From Streptomyces minutiscleroticus (GTDB lineage: Bacteria; Actinomycetota; Actinomycetes; Streptomycetales; Streptomycetaceae), in contig NZ_BMVU01000013.1 in the NCBI RefSeq assembly GCF_014650875.1, positions 62,001-126,000 of the forward strand: a stretch of DNA of 64,000 nucleotides. Reading direction: 5' to 3'. A program made the position numbers and the translations under genes. Positions 49,299 through 57,005 of the stretch are shown here, one piece after another. The first letter of the stretch is position 1. Each line of letters starts with the position of its first letter. The notes beneath the pieces were generated by a model, which worked only from the letters and a program-made list of their open reading frames with translations, searched no databases and was not told the DNA's origin.

Positions 49299-50414
49299 TC
49301 AGCGCCTGCCGGGTCCGTCGCGGTGCACCGGACCGTGCGGGGCGTCGCAGTGCGCGCCCGACGGAGCCGGGCCGGCCGCGCCGGTGCGGACCTCCAGGAT
49401 CTCGGCGGGCGCGTGGTCGACCTGGAGGGTGGTGTGCCCGATGGCGTACTCGCTGTGCAGGATCGACTCCAGGCCCCGGCGCACGGTGTGGCAGTCCGCG
49501 CCCGGGTCCACCAGGACGTGTGCGGACAGGGCGGGCTGCCCCGAGGTGATCGTCCACACGTGCAGGTCGTGCACCTCGCCGACGCCCGGCTGGGAGACGA
49601 GCCGCTCGCCGATGGCGTCCGGGTCGAGGTGCACGGGCGCCGCCTCCAGGACGATCCGGCCCGACTCCCGCACGAGCCCGTAACCGGCCTTGGCCATGAG
49701 GACCACCACGACGAGGGTCGCGATGGCGTCGGCCCGCGCGAACCCGGTGAGCAGCACGACGAGCCCGGCGACCGCCGTGCCGATGAACGCGAACAGGTCG
49801 TTGAGGATGTGCTGGTAGGCGCCCTCGACGTTCAGCGAGGTGCGGTTGGCCCGGGAGATGCACCAGGCCGCGGCGATGTTCACGGCGATCCCGGCCAGCG
49901 CCGTGACCAGCACCAGGGCGCCCTCGACCGCGGGCGGGTCGATCAGCCGGTGGACGGCCTCGTACGCGAGCCACGCGCCCAGCAGGAGCAGCGTGAGGCC
50001 GTTCGCCAGCGCGGACAGGATCTCGGCCCGCTTCAGGCCGTACGTGAAGCCGCCCCGCGCCGGGCGCGCGGCCAGCCGCATCGCGACGAGCGCGAGGACG
50101 ATCGAGGCGGCGTCCGTGAGCATGTGCGCCGCGTCCGAGATCAGCGCCAGCGACCGGGCGAGCACGCCGACGACGACCTCCACCGCCATGAAGGAGGCGA
50201 TCAGTGCGAGGGCGAGGGCGAGCCAGCGGCGGTCGGCGTCCGCGCTCACCCCGTGCGTGTGGCCTCCGTGTGCGTGGGACCCGTGCGCGTGGTCCTCATG
50301 GGCGTGCTCCTCGGGGGAGCGGCCCGGCCGCGCGCCGTGCCCGTGCCCGCGCTCGGCGACCGTCCGCCGCCCGGCGTCCGGTCCCCGGGTGTGACCGTGC
50401 TGGCCGCTGGTCAT
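49299..50414 (-). CDS. CDF-family cation (zinc) efflux transporter
   Basis: The 371-residue membrane protein starts at ATG 50414 after GGGGGAG. A His-rich cytosolic leader (EDHAHGSHAHGGHTHG) precedes six transmembrane segments. Metal site residues appear in SLALISDAAHMLTDAAS (D-H pattern in TM2) and GAYQHILNDLFAFIG (H-x3-D in TM5). The C-terminal cytosolic domain (HLDPDAIGERLVSQPGVGEVHDLHVWTITSG) is the metal-sensing dimer domain. Expected role is Zn2+ (or Co2+/Cd2+) export with proton exchange, as in CzcD/ZitB. The 50440-50530 leader is unusually A/T-rich (TTGTCATCATCGTTAA), possibly a metal-regulator operator. Confidence 0.93.
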   Translation of the reverse strand: MTSGQHGHTRGPDAGRRTVAERGHGHGARPGRSPEEHAHEDHAHGSHAHGGHTHGVSADADRRWLALALALIASFMAVEVVVGVLARSLALISDAAHMLTDAASIVLALVAMRLAARPARGGFTYGLKRAEILSALANGLTLLLLGAWLAYEAVHRLIDPPAVEGALVLVTALAGIAVNIAAAWCISRANRTSLNVEGAYQHILNDLFAFIGTAVAGLVVLLTGFARADAIATLVVVVLMAKAGYGLVRESGRIVLEAAPVHLDPDAIGERLVSQPGVGEVHDLHVWTITSGQPALSAHVLVDPGADCHTVRRGLESILHSEYAIGHTTLQVDHAPAEILEVRTGAAGPAPSGAHCDAPHGPVHRDGPGRR

Positions 50415-50560
50415 GGGCTCCCCCTCGCTCCGGCTGTCCGCACTGTCCGACCCCCGAGTGAAGCGCACCTCGCGGAGATCGGCAAAGGCTGCACCGGTGA
50501 CCGTTGTCATCATCGTTAATACCGCGCTGACCTCCCCTGATTCCCCCGGTGCCGGGCGTG

Positions 50561-52126
50561 TCAGGCGCCGAAGAGCTGGGTCCAGTACGTCCCCGCCGGG
50601 CCGCCGCCCGCGAAGCCGACACCCATGTGGGTGAAGGCCGGCGCGAGGATGTTCGCCCGGTGGCCGGGGCTGTCCATCCAGCCGCGCACGACCTCGGCGG
50701 CGCTGCGCTGGCCGCACGCGATGTTCTCGCCGATGGTGCGGCGGGCGGACCCCGCCGCCGCGGCCCGGTGCCAGGGCTCGCCGCCCTCCGGAGAGGTGTG
50801 CGAGTAGAACGCGCGGGCCGCCATGTCCGCGCTGTGCGCCTGCGCCGCGGCGGCGAGCAGCGGGTCGCCGGCGAGGGGCGGCAGGCCGGCCGCGGCGCGC
50901 TCGGCGTTGGTGAGCGCGACGACCTCCGCGACCGTGCGCGCCAGCCCGTCCGCGGTCAGCGGCCGGGCCCACAGCGCGGTCCAGTACACGTCCCCCGACC
51001 GCCGGTCGACGGCGTGCGCGAGGCCGGCCTCCGTGAACGCGGGGTCCAGCAGCGTACGGCGGGGCCGCTCCTGGGAGAGGCAGTACTCCACGAACTCCGC
51101 CGGGGTGCGCGGGCCCGACACCAGGTGCTCGCCGACGGTGAGGTAGGCGTAGCCGCCGGCGGTGACGCGCTGGTGGACGGAGAGGCCGTCCGGGCCCTCC
51201 GCGCCCAGCCGGCCGCGGGAGGCCATGGCGGCCGCGTGCGCCCGGGCCGCGGCCGCCAGCCTGGCGTCGGGCGACACCGGCGGCGCACCGGCCGCCGCAC
51301 GGGCGGAGTTGGCGGGGGACAGGTCGTCGCCCGGGGGCAGGTGAGGGACGGCCGGGGGCGCGGAGGGAGGCGGTGGGGCGGACGGGTGCGGCGAGGACGG
51401 GTGCGGCACGGACGCAGTACCGGGAGCCGCCGGCGCCCAGGGGGCGGCGCCCGCGCTCGGCGCGGGGTGGGGGCCGGTGCCTCCGTACGGTGTGGCGCGG
51501 GGGTCCGTGCCTCCGCCCGGTGCGGGGTGGGGGCCGGTGCCTCCGTACGGTGTGGCGCGGGGGTCCGTGCCTCCGCCCGGTGCGGGGTGGGGGCCGGTGC
51601 CTCCGTGCGGTGCGGTGCGGGGGTTGTGGTCTGCGCCCGGCGCGCTGTCCTCGGCGACGTCGACGCCGAAGTCCCGCGCCACGCCCGCCAGGCCGTCCGC
51701 GTACCCCTGCCCCAGGGCGCGCAGCTTCCAGCCGGCGCCCCTGCGGTACAGCTCGGCGAGGAGCAGCACCGTCTCCTGCCGCGGAGGCGGCGGCGCGAAC
51801 CGGGCCGCCGTCCGGCCGTCCGGTCCCGCCACGGTCAGCACGGGCGCGGGCAGCCGCCCCAGGGGCGTCCCCGGATCGGCCGGGCTGACGACGACGGTGA
51901 CACGGCTCGCACCGGGACGCAGGGCGCGCGGGTCCACCGCGAGGGACGTGCCGGCCAGCCGGACACCGGGCGCGGACGGCTGGTTGTAGAACACGAAGTC
52001 GCCGTCGTCGCGCACTCTGCCGCCGTCGCCCGTGACCAGGGCCGACACGTCGAAGGGGCCGGGCACCCGCAGGGACAGGGCGCCGTCGGGCAGGGGCAGA
52101 TTGCCTCCGGGGACCAGCTCGCTCAT
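50561..52126 (-). CDS. TerD domain fused to two CAP/SCP domains
   Basis: A 521-residue protein with an unusual architecture. Residues 1-165 are a TerD-type calcium-binding fold (ELVPGGNLPLP, GDFVFYNQPSAPG, TVVVSPAD, LLLAELYRRGAGWKLRALGQGYADGLAGVARDFGV). A 90-residue linker follows, made largely of 20-residue tandem repeats (GGTDPRATPYGGTGPHPAPG). Then come two CAP/SCP-PR1 domains; the second is canonical (FYSHTSPEGGEPW, GENIACG, WMDSPGHRANIL), the first degenerate. There is no signal peptide, so it is predicted cytosolic although CAP domains are normally exported. Possibly part of a tellurite/stress or phage-response TerD system. Confidence 0.88.
   Translation of the reverse strand: MSELVPGGNLPLPDGALSLRVPGPFDVSALVTGDGGRVRDDGDFVFYNQPSAPGVRLAGTSLAVDPRALRPGASRVTVVVSPADPGTPLGRLPAPVLTVAGPDGRTAARFAPPPPRQETVLLLAELYRRGAGWKLRALGQGYADGLAGVARDFGVDVAEDSAPGADHNPRTAPHGGTGPHPAPGGGTDPRATPYGGTGPHPAPGGGTDPRATPYGGTGPHPAPSAGAAPWAPAAPGTASVPHPSSPHPSAPPPPSAPPAVPHLPPGDDLSPANSARAAAGAPPVSPDARLAAAARAHAAAMASRGRLGAEGPDGLSVHQRVTAGGYAYLTVGEHLVSGPRTPAEFVEYCLSQERPRRTLLDPAFTEAGLAHAVDRRSGDVYWTALWARPLTADGLARTVAEVVALTNAERAAAGLPPLAGDPLLAAAAQAHSADMAARAFYSHTSPEGGEPWHRAAAAGSARRTIGENIACGQRSAAEVVRGWMDSPGHRANILAPAFTHMGVGFAGGGPAGTYWTQLFGA
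51481..51600 (+). repeat. 60-bp tandem repeat, two identical copies plus flanking partial copies
   Basis: 51481-51540 and 51541-51600 are identical base for base. Partial copies flank them (about 51458-51480 and 51601-51640). The unit is in frame in the TerD-CAP linker and codes 20 residues, so the array can expand or contract without breaking the gene. Confidence 0.95.
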
Positions 52127-52318
52127 ACGGGGCCGCCTGTGGGGTGGGGACGGGGATCGGGCCGGCCGTGTGCCGGCGGACCGCGGTCGCCCGGACAACG
52201 TCCCGGCGGTGCGCGCGGGTTCCGCGCACGTCCCGGGCGGCGGCCGGGGCCCGGCCCCGGTGGTCGGCGCGGACGGGAGCGGGAGCCGGGCAGGGGGACG
52301 GGGAGGGGACGCGGGCCC

Positions 52319-53344
52319 CTAGGCCCGCGCGGGCGCCGGACCCCGGCCCTCGGTACGGCGCAGCTCGACCGTGAACTGGGCCCCGGCCAGCAGCGACAGG
52401 TTCGACACCCAGAGCCAGACGAGGAAGACGATCACGCCGGCCAGCGAGCCGTACAGCCTGCTGTAGGTGCCGAGGCCGGAGGCGTACAGCGTGAAGCCCG
52501 CCGAGGCCGCGAGCCACAGCAGCGCGGCCAGGACGCCGCCGGGCAGGCCGTGCCGCAGCCCGCGCGCGGCCGGCGGCCCGGAGCGGAAGAGGACGAGCAC
52601 CAGCAGGGCGACGAGGCAGAGGAGCGCGGGCCACCGCACCAGCTCCCACACGGTGGCCCCGGCGTTCCCGAGCCCGGCCCTGCGGCCCGCCGACTCCACC
52701 AGCGAACCGCTCACCACGAGCAGCAGCGCGCTGGCGACCAGCAGCGCCAGCAGGGCCGTCGCGGTCAGCAGGATGCGGGGCACCGTGCGCAGCACGGGCC
52801 GGCAGTCCTCCACGCCGTGCTGGGCGTGCAGGGCGCGGCGGAAGACGGCCAGGTAGCTGGAGGCGGACCACAGGGCGCTGACGCCGCCCGCGACCGCCAC
52901 GGTCAGGGCCGCGGAACGCTGGTCCGACAGGTCCCGCAGCACCCCGTGCAGGGCGTCGCCGGACTCGGCCGGCGCCCAGGCCGTGACGTGCTCGATGAGC
53001 ACGTCGGTGGTGTGCGGGCTGACCAGGCCGATCAGCGACACGGTCATGAGCAGCGCGGGCAGCAGCGCGAGGATCGCGTAGTACGTCAGGGCCGCCGCCC
53101 AGTCGGTCACGTCGTCGTTCCACATCGACACGGGGGTGCGGCGCAGGGCGGTGCGCAGCCGGGCCCACGGGACGGGGAACCGGCGCGCGGCACGGCCGGC
53201 CGGGCGCGGCACCGGCGGCGCGGGGACCGGCACCGACGCCGGCGCCGGGGGGCCCACGGGCCCGGCCGACGTGACGGCCCCGGGGAGCGGCCGGTCCTGG
53301 GCTCCCCGGTCCCGCTGCCGGTGTGCCTGCGCGCGCCGGGCCAC
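52319..53344 (-). CDS. YihY/BrkB-family inner-membrane protein
   Basis: The 341-residue protein starts at GTG 53344 after GGAGAAAGGGG. A basic and Pro-rich N-terminal 70 residues precede six membrane spans. The YihY motif is seen in WNDDVTDWAAALTYYAILALLPALLMTVSLIGL, with further spans near LLALLVASALLLVVSG, ALLCLVALLVLVLF and GVIVFLVWLWVSNLSLLAGAQFTVEL. YihY proteins are of uncertain function (formerly called RNase BN; not a nuclease). No obvious operon partner. Confidence 0.9.
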   Translation of the reverse strand: MARRAQAHRQRDRGAQDRPLPGAVTSAGPVGPPAPASVPVPAPPVPRPAGRAARRFPVPWARLRTALRRTPVSMWNDDVTDWAAALTYYAILALLPALLMTVSLIGLVSPHTTDVLIEHVTAWAPAESGDALHGVLRDLSDQRSAALTVAVAGGVSALWSASSYLAVFRRALHAQHGVEDCRPVLRTVPRILLTATALLALLVASALLLVVSGSLVESAGRRAGLGNAGATVWELVRWPALLCLVALLVLVLFRSGPPAARGLRHGLPGGVLAALLWLAASAGFTLYASGLGTYSRLYGSLAGVIVFLVWLWVSNLSLLAGAQFTVELRRTEGRGPAPARA

Positions 53345-53741
53345 GGCGCCCCCCTTTCTCCGGTGCCCACCGGCACGTGCTGGGCCGTGCCGGCGGGCGA
53401 TGACGGGCTCTTCCCTCCGCATGCCCCGGATCGGCGCGCGAAGCTGCCGCGGACGGCGCTGATCTGTACGGATCAGCGCGCGCGGTGCGCGGAGGGCGCG
53501 TGTTCCGGCCGCGCGCGTGCCGGTGGTCCCGGTATCCCGGTGGTCGCACGTCCAGTGGCGTACGGGTCCAGCGGACCATATGTCCCGTGGCGTACGCGCC
53601 CAGCGGCCCGCGTGTCGGAGGCCCGCCCCACGCTCGGCGGTCCGCCCACGCGGTGGTCCACGCGCTCGGTGATCCACGCGCTCGGCGGTTCGCGCGTTTC
53701 AGCGGCTGGTGCCGGGGCGGTTCCGCTCCCCGCACACCGCC
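53345..53741. other. 397-bp intergenic region with imperfect direct repeats
   Basis: No gene. Two 25-bp repeats at 53550-53574 and 53582-53606 (22 of 25 identical, sharing GTGGCGTACG) lie in the middle. Two TCCACGCGCTCGG words lie at 53657 and 53673. The YihY promoter should be in the part near 53400. Confidence 0.55.
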
Positions 53742-54257
53742 CTACGCCCGCGCCGACGCGTTCCGCGCGCGCCGCCGCAGGGCCGTCCGGAGCACCGCCA
53801 CGGCCACCGCCGCCGTGGCCGTGGCGGCGGCGGTGGCGAGCGCGGACGCCGGCCCCGGGCGGCGGCGGGACGGGGAAGCCGGCCAGGAGGGCGGCGCCTC
53901 GTGCGGCGGGACCGAAGTGATCGGTGCGACCGGCGTGATCGGCGTGTCCGGAGGGCGGGGGACGGGTCCGGCCCCCGCGTCCGGCGGTGGTGGCTGCGGG
54001 CCCGGCCGCCGGTGGATCTCGTGGTGGATGGCGTCCCACAGGCGGGCCGGAGGCGGTCGCAGCGCGTCCAGGTCCGACGTCTCCCGGCCGGCCGCGACGG
54101 CCCGGCGCAGTTCGGCGAGCAGCCCGCGGCAGCCCGCGCAACGGGACAGGTGGAGCGCGGTACCGGGCGGGCACGGCGCTCTCGGGCCGTCCAGGGCGAG
54201 CGAGGCCAGGTCGTCCGGGGACAGGTGGCCGTCCGCGTCCGGGACCGGTTCGGCCAT
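53742..54257 (-). CDS. Zinc-finger anti-sigma factor (ZAS-like), membrane-anchored
   Basis: A 171-residue protein with ATG 54257 six bases after GGGAGG. The N-terminal domain shows HLSPDDLASLALDG and LHLSRCAGCRGLLAELRRAV, an H-x3-C-x2-C zinc motif of ZAS anti-sigma factors. A Pro-rich linker leads to one C-terminal membrane span (PASALATAAATATAAVAVAVL) and a short basic tail. It is on the same strand as, and 344 bp downstream of, the ECF sigma factor gene, so it probably restrains that sigma, but the wide gap and own promoter element are unusual. Confidence 0.75.
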   Translation of the reverse strand: MAEPVPDADGHLSPDDLASLALDGPRAPCPPGTALHLSRCAGCRGLLAELRRAVAAGRETSDLDALRPPPARLWDAIHHEIHRRPGPQPPPPDAGAGPVPRPPDTPITPVAPITSVPPHEAPPSWPASPSRRRPGPASALATAAATATAAVAVAVLRTALRRRARNASARA

Positions 54258-54399
54258 GTGCCACCTCCCAAGGAGTGCCGGCCGGGGGCGCCGGCCGGCG
54301 GGCCGTGAACGCCGTGCGGCCCGTGTCCCGCCGCCGCGGGGACGGGCACGGACGCGAGGCGCCGGCGAAGGGCGCACGGACGGCGCGGGGCCGTCCGCC

Positions 54400-54461
54400 G
54401 GACCGGACCGTACGGACGGGACGAGGACCGTCGCCGGGACCGGACCGTACGGACGGGACGA
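54400..54461 (+). repeat. 25-bp direct repeat between anti-sigma and sigma genes
   Basis: Identical copies at 54400-54424 and 54437-54461 (period 37), beginning GGACCGGACCGTACGG. A shorter related word, CCGTCCGCCGG, recurs at 54391 and 54465. The array sits in the 344-bp leader region of the anti-sigma gene. Confidence 0.85.
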
Positions 54462-54536
54462 AGGCCGTCCGCCGGGGCCGGATCGTGCGCACAGGGCGGG
54501 GCGACCCGCCCTGGCACCGCGCATATCACTTGCGAC

Positions 54537-54560
54537 GCAATCTGCATTATTTCTGCATCG
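54537..54560 (-). promoter_or_regulatory. 24-bp element, copy 1 (upstream of the anti-sigma gene)
   Basis: On the minus strand the element contains two direct repeats of 11-bp period, ATGCAGAAATA and ATGCAGATTGC, preceded by CG. It matches the litR/litS promoter element at 55448-55471 in 18 of 24 positions, all differences being transitions. CarH/LitR-type B12 regulators bind 11-bp direct repeats. It is embedded in the most A/T-rich stretch of the cluster, 280 bp ahead of the anti-sigma ATG. Confidence 0.7.
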
Positions 54561-54601
54561 AAATTACCCTCGCTGATCGTTCGGTGACGAGAAGTGACCG
54601 T

Positions 54602-55300
54602 TCAGGCGCTCACTTCGTTCTCCAGGCACCGGCGCAGCTGGTGCAGCCCGCGCCGTGCGTGGCTCTTGACGGTGCCCAGCGGCAGGCCGGTCAGTTCGGC
54701 GATCTGCGCCTGCGTGAGGTCCTCGTAGAAGGCGAGGCGGAGCACGCGCTGCTGCGCCGCGGGCAGCTTGGCCAGTTCGCCGCGGACCAGGACGCGGTCC
54801 AGGACGGCCTCGGGATGGCCGCCGCTGTCGGCCCGTACGGCCAGGACCGTGCCCGCGGCGGCGACCAGCTCGGTCCGCCGGGTCCGGGCCGACAGGGCGT
54901 CGGCGATCTTCCGGCGGGTGATGCCGATGAGCCATCCGGCGAGGGCCCCGCGCTCCGGCCGGTAGCCGTGCCGGCCGCGCCAGGCCGCGAGGAAGACCTG
55001 CTGGATGACGTCCTCGGACTCCTTGGCGTCGCCCAGCGCGCGCCAGGCGAGGGTGTGGACCAGGGAGCCCCAGCGGCGGTAGGCGGCGGCCAGGCACTCC
55101 TCGTCGCCGGCCGCCAGACCCGCCGCCAGCTCCTCGTCCGCGAGCGTCTCCTCCACGGGCGCCCGCGCCGGTACGGCGGGCGCGGGCGACGGGATGACCG
55201 CCGTCATCCCGGTGGCCGTCGCCGTGGTGGCCACCGCCGTGGTGGCCGTCGCCGTGACGGCCGGGCCGGGGCACGGTCCGACCGTGGGACATGCGCTCAT
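54602..55300 (-). CDS. ECF-type RNA polymerase sigma factor (LitS-like by context)
   Basis: A 232-residue sigma factor starting at ATG 55300, eight bases after GAGGAG. Region 2 (about residues 65-135: CLAAAYRRWGSLVHTLAWRALG, SEDVIQQVFLAAWRGRHGY, LAGWLIGITRRKIADAL) and region 4 (about 170-228: LAKLPAAQQRVLRLAFYEDLTQAQIAELTGLPLGTVKSHARRGL) are complete. The first 50 residues are an Ala/Thr/Val-rich low-complexity leader. Divergent from the MerR-B12 regulator and near photolyase genes, as LitS is near LitR; it should drive light-induced promoters. Confidence 0.88.
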   Translation of the reverse strand: MSACPTVGPCPGPAVTATATTAVATTATATGMTAVIPSPAPAVPARAPVEETLADEELAAGLAAGDEECLAAAYRRWGSLVHTLAWRALGDAKESEDVIQQVFLAAWRGRHGYRPERGALAGWLIGITRRKIADALSARTRRTELVAAAGTVLAVRADSGGHPEAVLDRVLVRGELAKLPAAQQRVLRLAFYEDLTQAQIAELTGLPLGTVKSHARRGLHQLRRCLENEVSA

Positions 55301-55447
55301 ACGACCGCTCCTCGCGCCGGTGGGTCGCCGCCCCGGCCGGTGCGGGGCGGCCGGGACGCGCGCCGGGGCGCCGTCCGCAACTGCCGGTCGCCGGACGTCC
55401 ACGGGGGACGCCGACGGCATCATCCTCAGAAGGCGCGGACCTCTCCG

Positions 55448-55477
55448 GCAACTCGCATCGTTTCTGCGTCGTATAGT
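55448..55477 (+). promoter_or_regulatory. 24-bp element, copy 2, and leaderless litR promoter
   Basis: 55448-55471 carries the second copy of the 24-bp element (minus strand: ACGCAGAAACG then ATGCGAGTTGC, 11-bp period). It lies over the region between -35 and -10 of a plus-strand promoter whose -10 is TATAGT at 55472-55477, seven bases before the litR ATG, so transcription would begin at or next to the ATG. For the divergent sigma gene, TTGCCG (minus strand, 55446-55451) and GAGGAT (55422-55427) with an 18-bp spacer could be the promoter. Confidence 0.72.
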
Positions 55478-55483
55478 CGGCGC

Positions 55484-56632
55484 ATGGCCGACACACCGGC
55501 GCGGAAGCCGCCGCAGGAGTCCGAGCAGGAACCGCCCGTACGGCCGTCCGGTACGGGGGAGAAGCTGCCGGCGCCCCGGCGGCGGCCGCCGTCCGAGCGG
55601 TCCCGCCCCTCGCCCCCGCCGTCCGCCGCGTCCGGCACCGGCGTCACCACCGGCGCCCTCGCCCGCCGCCTCGGGGTCTCGCCGACCACGCTGCGCTCCT
55701 GGGACCGCCGGTACGGCGTGGGCCCCGCGGTGCGCGACGGCGGGCGCCACCGGCGCTGGGCGCCGCAGGACGTCGCGGTCCTGGAGGAGATGTGCCGTCT
55801 GACCTCGGTCGGCGTCCCGCCCGCCGAGGCGGCGCGGGCCGCCAGGGAGCGGGCGCGGACCCCGGCCGCCGACACCCCGCCCGCACCGCGCGCCGGCCGG
55901 CCGGCCCCCGCGCCCGCCGGCCACCCGGTCCTCGCCCCCCTCCCGCACCGGGCGGGCGACGAACCCCTGGACGCCCGGCGCGAGATCCGCGGCCTGTCCC
56001 GGGCGGCGGTCCGCCTCGACGCCGCCGTCGTGCAGGACCGGCTGCTCTCGCTCGTCGCACGGTACGGCGTGAGCACGGCCTGGGAGGAGGTGATGGTGCC
56101 CACGCTGCACGCCGTCGGCCGCCGCTGGGAGACCTCGGGCGACCGGTACGTGGAGGTCGAGCACCTGCTGTCCTGGCACGTCTCGACCGTGCTGCGCCGG
56201 GCCACGCCCGCCGTGCCGCCCGGCGCCCCGGCGACCGACGCCGCCCCGCTGGTGCTGGCCTGCGTACCGGGCGAGCAGCACACCCTGCCGCTGGAGGCCC
56301 TCAACGCGGCTCTCGCCGAACGCGGCACCGCCACCCGCATGTTCGGCGCCGACGTCCCCGCCGAGGCGCTGACGTCGGCCGTGCGGCGCCTGGGCCCCGC
56401 CGCCGTGGTCCTCTGGTCGCAGGCCCGCTCCACGGCGAGCCACCCGCTGGCCCAGTACGTCGCCGCCAGCGAGTGGGGCGTACGGGGGGCCCGCCGCAAC
56501 CCCGTCGTCGTCCTCGGCGGCCCGGGCTGGGCCGGACAGCGGGCGGGCCAGATGCTCCGCCCCGCGGGACTCGGCGAGGCCCTGCGCGCCCTGACGGCGG
56601 TGTGCGGCGGGGAGGACCCGTCCCGCACCTGA
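55484..56632 (+). CDS. litR: MerR-family B12-binding transcriptional regulator (LitR/CarH-like)
   Basis: The 382-residue protein has a disordered Pro/Arg-rich N-terminal 50 residues, then a MerR HTH (TTGALARRLGVSPTTLRSWDRRYGV, with GGRHRRWAPQDVAVLEEM). A helical cap follows (VMVPTLHAVGRRWETSGDRYVEVEHLLS; Trp215, Glu226-His227, one residue longer spacing than in CarH). The B12-binding domain has CVPGEQHTLP with His266 as the likely lower ligand. LitR/CarH bind adenosylcobalamin in the dark as tetramers and repress; light breaks the Co-C bond. Probably leaderless and autoregulated. Confidence 0.88.
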   Translation: MADTPARKPPQESEQEPPVRPSGTGEKLPAPRRRPPSERSRPSPPPSAASGTGVTTGALARRLGVSPTTLRSWDRRYGVGPAVRDGGRHRRWAPQDVAVLEEMCRLTSVGVPPAEAARAARERARTPAADTPPAPRAGRPAPAPAGHPVLAPLPHRAGDEPLDARREIRGLSRAAVRLDAAVVQDRLLSLVARYGVSTAWEEVMVPTLHAVGRRWETSGDRYVEVEHLLSWHVSTVLRRATPAVPPGAPATDAAPLVLACVPGEQHTLPLEALNAALAERGTATRMFGADVPAEALTSAVRRLGPAAVVLWSQARSTASHPLAQYVAASEWGVRGARRNPVVVLGGPGWAGQRAGQMLRPAGLGEALRALTAVCGGEDPSRT

Positions 56633-57005
56633 GGACCGGCGGCCCGTCGGGGACCGGCCCCCGCGCAAACACGCGGCGGTGCATCCGCGCGGCCGGGGCA
56701 CGGGGAAGAGGACCGCGCGGCGCTGCGGACGGCGCGGCGGCGCGAACCGCGCGGGACCGGCAGGACGACGGAACCGCGCGGGACCGCGGGACGCGGGAAC
56801 CTCTCGGAGACGCGGGAACCTCTCGGGCACGAGGGGGACGGGGGAACCGCCCGGTCCCGGGCGGAGGAGCAGGACACGGGCCCGTCCGGGCCGCGCCGCG
56901 GGAGGCGCGGCCCGGACGGGCGGGACGGCGGCCGTACGCGCGCGGCGTGCGCCGCCCGCCGCCGCGGGCACCCCGTCGGCGGCCGGAGACGAAAGGTGGT
57001 GCCTC
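56633..57005. other. 373-bp intergenic region with two direct-repeat pairs
   Basis: No gene. GAACCGCGCGGGACCG occurs at 56744-56759 and 56771-56786. GACGCGGGAACCTCTCGG occurs at 56790-56807 and 56809-56826. They lie between litR and the flavoprotein gene; no copy of the 24-bp element was found here. Confidence 0.7.

Noticed and set aside
50415..53735. A continuous minus-strand frame running from about 53735 through 50415 into the CDF transporter gene
   Set aside because: It lacks stops only because of high GC; it reads antisense or out of frame through YihY and TerD-CAP genes, which have better motifs and ribosome sites.
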